DNA from: Bimuria novae-zelandiae CBS 107.79
Lineage: Eukaryota > Ascomycota > Dothideomycetes > Pleosporales > Didymosphaeriaceae
Direction of reading: 5' to 3'
Assembly: GCA_010015655.1 (NCBI GenBank)
Contig: ML976665.1
Location: 427,909 to 491,908 of the forward strand
DNA length: 64,000 nucleotides
Shown: piece after piece, positions 60,312-64,000 of the stretch
How positions within the stretch are numbered: position 1 is the first letter of the stretch
Layout of the letters: every line of letters begins with the position of its first letter
Program-made: the position numbers and the translations under genes
The notes under the pieces: generated by a model
Database searches by the model: none
What the model was told of the DNA's origin: nothing
The model's input: the letters and a program-made list of their open reading frames with translations, nothing else

Positions 60312-61102
60312 TCTGTCAGCCGAGTTGGGCACGCGTGTGGGGTTACGCGGCTACATCGGTACGTCGTCGATTGTACAATCGCGGGGCGGCTTGGAGCCGT
60401 TGCGACGCGGTTCGCGATGGTGAGGCGCTCGGGGCTTCCCGTCTTGGCGGGGGCCTCGTGCGGACTTGATCCCTTTCACGTGGCACAACCATAGCGATTA
60501 CCTCTCCCCCAGGATTTCAAGGTTAGCTCTTTGCTACGTACTAGCTGGCTGCTCGCAGGGGTGTGGTGTGTGGTGGTATGGCTATCTAAATATCACAATA
60601 TCACAATATCATAATATAGAGGCCGCAGTGCAACTTTACATAGAACCAAGCCAGGCTCCTGACCGAAGGCGATATACATGTTAACGTCCTTGTAACAAAC
60701 GGGCTCATCAAAAAGACGGCACCACGCCCTCGAATGGTAGAGCAGATTTTGTGACTCGGAGATTTTTCTTCACACCAATGACCAAGAATGACGGGAATCA
60801 CATCGATATTTCAATACCATGCGTTTCCGGACTTATATATGGCTTGCAAAAATCCCGTTCCGTTAATGTCTAGTTTAATTTAGAGTCTGGAGCTGCTTAT
60901 TAACACCTATATGCTATTCGAACCCCTAGTACAAGTCGTACATGTACACTTAGCGTTTTAATATCTAGTGTTACGAGAGCAACGAGTAGAGACGTCTGGG
61001 CCCCTAGGTAGGTGTGAACCAATAACTAAAAATGTATATCCCCCTCTGCCACTAGAGGTAAGCTATCTCCTATATACCCAGGCGCAAACATCCTAGATAA
61101 CT
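60312..61102. other. Intergenic region upstream of the GT31-like gene
   Basis: Contains the presumptive promoter of the minus-strand GT31 gene, including CACGTG at 60477-60482, about 170 bp before the start codon. A short AATATCAC repeat (about three units) lies near 60,589-60,617. From about 60,850 to 61,080 the sequence is AT-richer with CTAG runs, resembling an old RIP-touched remnant. Open frames 60466-60684 and 60601-60801 overlap on opposite strands and have no recognisable content. Confidence 0.45.
60477..60482. promoter_or_regulatory. CACGTG E-box in the GT31-like gene promoter
   Basis: Perfect palindromic E-box about 170 bp upstream of the ATG at 60311. This core is bound by bHLH/bHLH-Zip regulators in fungi. 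One site alone can occur by chance; it is noted because the same core is frequent in the LTRs of this window. Confidence 0.35.
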
Positions 61103-61203
61103 GGCAAACAGCAAACAAAAGGAAAATAAGCCATCAGCTCGGTGGCAAACATCAAAAACAAACAAAAGGAAAACAAGCCATCAGCTCAGTGGCAAACATC
61201 AAA
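61103..61203. repeat. Short tandem repeat, about 2.3 units
   Basis: Units start GGCAAACA: 61103-61143 (41 bp), 61144-61190 (47 bp, with a 6-bp AAACAA-type expansion) and a partial third to 61203. The shared part contains AGCCATCAGCTC. The flanking context is non-coding. Confidence 0.8.
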
Positions 61204-61224
61204 CCTCACAGTAGGCTAGATTAA

Positions 61225-61997
61225 TATACTGCGTTCGGTGTCTACGAGCTTTCCCCCGAGCTAGTGGAACCTAAGCTTCCGAAGGACTTGGCATCTTTGC
61301 AATTGGAAGAGAAAGTGGCGGTCCGCGAGCTCTATCGACGGCGTCTCCTCTTCGTCGGTTACCGTGTGCTCAACGGCCATTTTAACCAGCACCACATCGC
61401 GGCCCTACGTGATCCCCTTCTTCTCGGTCGTCATATGCTCGTGGATAGGGCCGGCCGTCAGTGGGAAGGCAATCTCATAACCCTTAAAGGAGCTATTATA
61501 CCGTATGACAGGGTGTCCAACGTACCGTACTCTTGGCGTACGGCCAGCAGTTCCGTACTGTGCACAGACCATTCACTGTCCTTTTTTCTTCCTGAAGACC
61601 ACTATGTGTACCGTGCACGGTACGGAACTACTAACGGTACGCCAAGAGTACGGTACGTTGGGCACCCTGAAAATTTATACGCGCAGCCCAGTTCTGGGAG
61701 CACTTGCCCGATGTTGAGGATATTAAGTGCCCGGTACGGTTTGATCAAACTGAATTAGACGAGTTCGCAGAGAATGAGGACGGCTGGCTAAAGATGAGCG
61801 TAACCGTCGAGCAGTGGCGGAAGACAGTCTGTAATATGACCGAGGAAGGGTGGGTCCGAATTGAGGATTATGAGGAAGCAAAGTAGAAGCTTGCAGACCT
61901 AAAGGAGGAGATTCGACTACTGTGTGAAGGGGATGAGGAAGATATTCAAGCGTTCCGGAAAGGCTGGCCATTCCGAGATCGCAAAGAAGATGATTGA
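61225..61997 (+). pseudogene. Broken gene of unknown function, interrupted by a fold-back element and a nonsense codon
   Basis: A coherent protein-like frame runs from a stop at 61222-61224 with no ATG at its head: readable residues include LVEPKLPKDLASLQLEEKV, LFVGYRVLNGHFNQHHIAAL and RQWEGNLITLKGAIIPY. It is interrupted at 61508/61509 by a 161-bp inverted-repeat element. Removing exactly those bases puts the upstream frame in register with KFIRAAQFWEHLPDVEDIK. The second part continues through DEFAENEDGWLKM and VRIEDYEEAK to TAG at 61884-61886, then on in the same frame (KLADLKEEIRLLCEGDEED) to TGA at 61995-61997. The TAG is probably a former CAG. The protein is charged and soluble, without membrane segments; I do not recognise the family. 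An upstream exon carrying the start codon may be missing. Confidence 0.6.
61509..61669. mobile_element. 161-bp fold-back element (MITE-like)
   Basis: 57-bp inverted repeats with about six mismatches, five of them C/T transitions, surround a 47-bp loop. Both ends start CAGGGTG(T/C)CCAACG, and the arms continue through CTCTTGGCGTAC and AGTTCCGTAC. CAGGG-type ends recall hAT-derived MITEs, but no target duplication is visible (CCGTATGA against AAAATTTA). An alternative is an intron-like insertion: GT at 61513, AG at 61690-61691 and a TACTAAC at 61629-61635 also give an in-frame join. Confidence 0.7.
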
Positions 61998-62564
61998 AAT
62001 TTAAAAGAGATTGTTTTATATAGTGCTTATACGTTGCCACCTTTCCTCTTGTCTTTTTTAAGACTCCTTATTGGGTAAACGAGGTGTTTAGGACAATATC
62101 TTTAATACCTAGCTAACTATTATTATCTTCTATCTAAGATGCTAATTCTATAAATAAAAAATAAGGCTAATATTAATATAGTAGTAGTAACAGTGATATG
62201 AAAATCAATAAGATAGGAGAACATAACGCTGGGTGCATAAGAAATACTGTCGGTGCCTATCCTAACATAAGTTCACAGGACGAACGAGCCTCGTGACAAG
62301 TTGTTGCAAGCCGATCGTTGAGTGTGCAGTGTACCGGTGCAAGCGAGGCATAGCTTAAGAGACGTATTGTGTTACTCCACACTTGGGATGTACGGTCCAC
62401 AAAGTTGAACTGGCAGACCCTACTTACTACCTATGCTTCGGCTCGTCCCGCCTCAATCCCCTTCGCCTCTCGATTCATCACCAGGCTCAACAGCCTCTAG
62501 GGCTTTCCATGGAACGGATGTTGTGGAAATCGCAACAACCTTACGAGTCTGAATGACCTTTCCA
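61998..62564. other. Intergenic region
   Basis: 61,998-62,220 is AT-rich with CTA/TAG-type sequence like a small RIP-touched relic. 62,230-62,560 has normal composition and no convincing coding frame; it may hold the 3' untranslated region of the minus-strand gene starting at 63285. Confidence 0.4.
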
Positions 62565-63285
62565 TCATCTGCACCTCTCCGACTTGCTATTACCCGAATC
62601 CTGAGGGTGGGAGGAAGTATTTATATCGTCGCCGAAGACAAAGGCGTGTGAGCCACGTACATCCATGTCAGGCTGCGAGAAGGGGCTTTGTATTCCATCT
62701 TCACGCCCCTCGTGGTCTTCATAGACGGACTCGCCTGCATCGCTGTTCGGCCGTACATCTCGCCGCACGCTTGCAGTATCCGCCCTGTGGTTGAATCTGG
62801 ATGAGCGTCTGGTCTCAACTGGATCGTCCTCACCACCGCGATGCCTGGAATTGCCAGCTTCTGTGTGCAAGTCAGCTCAACCCGTTACTAGACCCACTTG
62901 GAGGGAGCAATATACTCCTGCTTCTACTTTTCCGCTTCATGTCTCGCCCTTCACGTCGCCTCTCTCTCTGACCCTTCTCCTCTTCCTTCGCCACACTCTT
63001 CTTTCGCACAACAAGTGTCTCTCTCACAAAAAGGGCCTCTCTGTCATCTTTATAGCCCTTGCTACCGTTACTGATGCGCCTGTACGTCCTCTCTCCATCA
63101 TAAGCATCGATGAGCTGATACGCTGTCGTGCGCGTCTTACGCCCCTTATTCTCGCGTCGCTGGATCTGAGCATATTCTTTGCGTGGTGAGGGTGGTAGCT
63201 TTTTGATCACGTTGTCGGGATCACGGACCGTGCGGAAGGTCTCGCGCCAGCCGTGCTGGGCGATGGAGGCGAGGAGAGGGAGCAT
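62565..63285 (-). CDS. Hypothetical protein, probable two-exon gene
   Basis: Exon 63285-62916 and exon 62860-62565 join through a 55-nt intron to give 221 residues. The start is the first ATG after an in-frame TAA. Residues 1-123 are strongly basic, opening with MLPLLASIAQHGWRETFRT and including LPPSPRKEYAQIQRRENKG; there is an Arg/Lys/Glu-rich stretch near 100-123. The C-terminal part is acidic and polar (ESVYEDHEGRED, then HAFVFGDDIN). No signal peptide or membrane segment is seen. I do not recognise a family; the composition suggests a disordered, possibly nuclear protein. Without splicing the first exon ends after 137 codons. The gene could also be a chance pair of frames, or lack an upstream exon. 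Confidence 0.45.
62861..62915 (-). other. Predicted intron (55 nt) of the hypothetical gene
   Basis: Minus strand: donor GTATAT, branch-like GCTGAC 13 nt before the acceptor CACACAG. Phase 1, joining A with AA to give Lys and linking two open frames. The branch-acceptor arrangement is typical of fungi. Confidence 0.5.
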
Positions 63286-64000
63286 TTGGCAGTGAGGGCA
63301 TTGAAGTGATGTGGGTTAGATTGAAACGTGTCAGATAGATTGTGTGGAGAGCATCCACTGTTGTGGAATAGTAAGTGTGGTTGGCGGTACGAGAAGGCGC
63401 AGCGTACCGTTCTTGCCTTCCTTAACGGAACGTACATCGCGAGGACGGCAGGCACGAGGGAGGTAGTATGAAGCTTTCCATGGACAAGTGCAACAATGGT
63501 GCATCTAGATATAAATGTGCAGCGTGAGTCGCTTGACCTTTTCATGTTCTTGGTGACGATAATAGAAAAGCGCACTACAAGCAAGACGGTAGAGAGACTT
63601 TACATGATAAAAGCACCGAATCCCCTACTATACCTTAAAAGAATAAATATCCCTTCCCGCGTCACACGAGACCACCAAATCGAGCCCATCAACCTCCCTT
63701 TGTCATTTTCCATACTATCCTTCCTCCAAAAATTCCCTGCGCTCCAAGAACCTGCTCAATCTGCTCCTGCACCTTCTGCAGCTCTCTCCCCGTGTGCTCC
63801 TGTCCTTCAATAGATCTACTTAACTTCGCAATTTCGAATTGTTGGCTCACTTAGAAGTTAACTCAATAAAGCCAAAGCGGTGCCGGAACGCTAAATAAAC
63901 AACGGTGCGGTTGCGGTTACGGGCTGTCCCTGAATTAGACTAGTTTAGGGTATCTTTTTAGGTTAGTGTTTTTCAAACTGTTCTGTTTCTTATAGTAATT
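63286..64000. other. Region without a supported gene
   Basis: Overlapping open frames at 63207-63584 (minus) and 63496-63813 (plus) lie on opposite strands, and neither has recognisable content. The minus strand near 63,810-63,700 reads a short protein-like run (GRELQKVQEQIEQVLGAQG) that might be the end of an exon from a gene to the right. From about 63,900 CTAG-rich sequence reappears. The promoter of the 63285 gene should lie in the left part. Confidence 0.3.

Noticed and set aside
59073..60332. Single-exon 419-residue version of the GT31 gene starting at 60332
   Set aside because: It begins with GTG and reads into a canonical 69-nt intron; the spliced form adds a conserved Cys-rich tail.
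61103..61203. Tandem repeat as a CRISPR array
   Set aside because: There are only about two units, with no distinct spacers, in a eukaryotic context.
61723..62040. Minus-strand 105-codon frame over the broken gene
   Set aside because: It is antisense to the more coherent plus-strand frame.

Overview
The window looks like a filamentous ascomycete (Pezizomycotina; I cannot name the class safely). The evidence is repeat-induced point mutation (RIP): long stretches are flooded with TA, CTAG and TAG/TAA, and recognisable transposon frames carry Gln/Trp codons turned into stops and Cys/His/Asp codons turned into Tyr/Asn. The right-hand 6 kb has normal composition and short fungal introns with canonical branch sites.

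Positions 1 to about 58,111 are one nested transposon island with no intact host gene. The oldest recognisable layer is a head-to-head pair of Ty1/copia elements: Cop-1a (minus, pieces at 6442-7724, 18508-19985, 25195-26420) and Cop-1b (plus, pieces at about 26,560-26,950, 40851-43616, 45471-47060, 47506-47780). Into these went Gyp-A (minus, about 781-6441, a chromodomain Ty3/gypsy), Gyp-B1 (7725-18507, TSD TTAAA), Cop-2 (19986-25194, a second copia family), Gyp-B2 (26951-40850, TSD TATAG) and a pogo/Fot1 DNA transposon (43617-45468, TA target). Second-level insertions are a hAT transposon (11604-14971, TSD TTAATTAG) in Gyp-B1 and a plus-strand gypsy, Gyp-C (29541-36300, TSD ATAAT), in Gyp-B2. 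Further right lie Gyp-D (minus, about 48,050-50,000), Gyp-E (plus, about 50,300-54,340) and a second pogo copy (about 56,050-58,111).

Six solo LTRs with perfect 5-bp target duplications are scattered through the island (8489-8924, 37648-37854, 47061-47505, 52620-52887, 55519-55968, 57669-57930). They are visibly less RIP-mutated than their surroundings. Most LTRs carry the E-box CACGTG; in the Gyp-B family it sits in a variable U3 upstream of a TATA box.

Positions 58,112-64,000 are euchromatin-like. The one confidently recognised host gene is a two-exon GT31/Fringe-like type II membrane glycosyltransferase with a C-terminal cysteine module (58815-60311, minus). To its right are a broken gene of unknown function interrupted by a 161-bp fold-back element (61225-61997, plus) and a two-exon hypothetical gene (62565-63285, minus). 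No tRNA, rRNA or CRISPR was seen.
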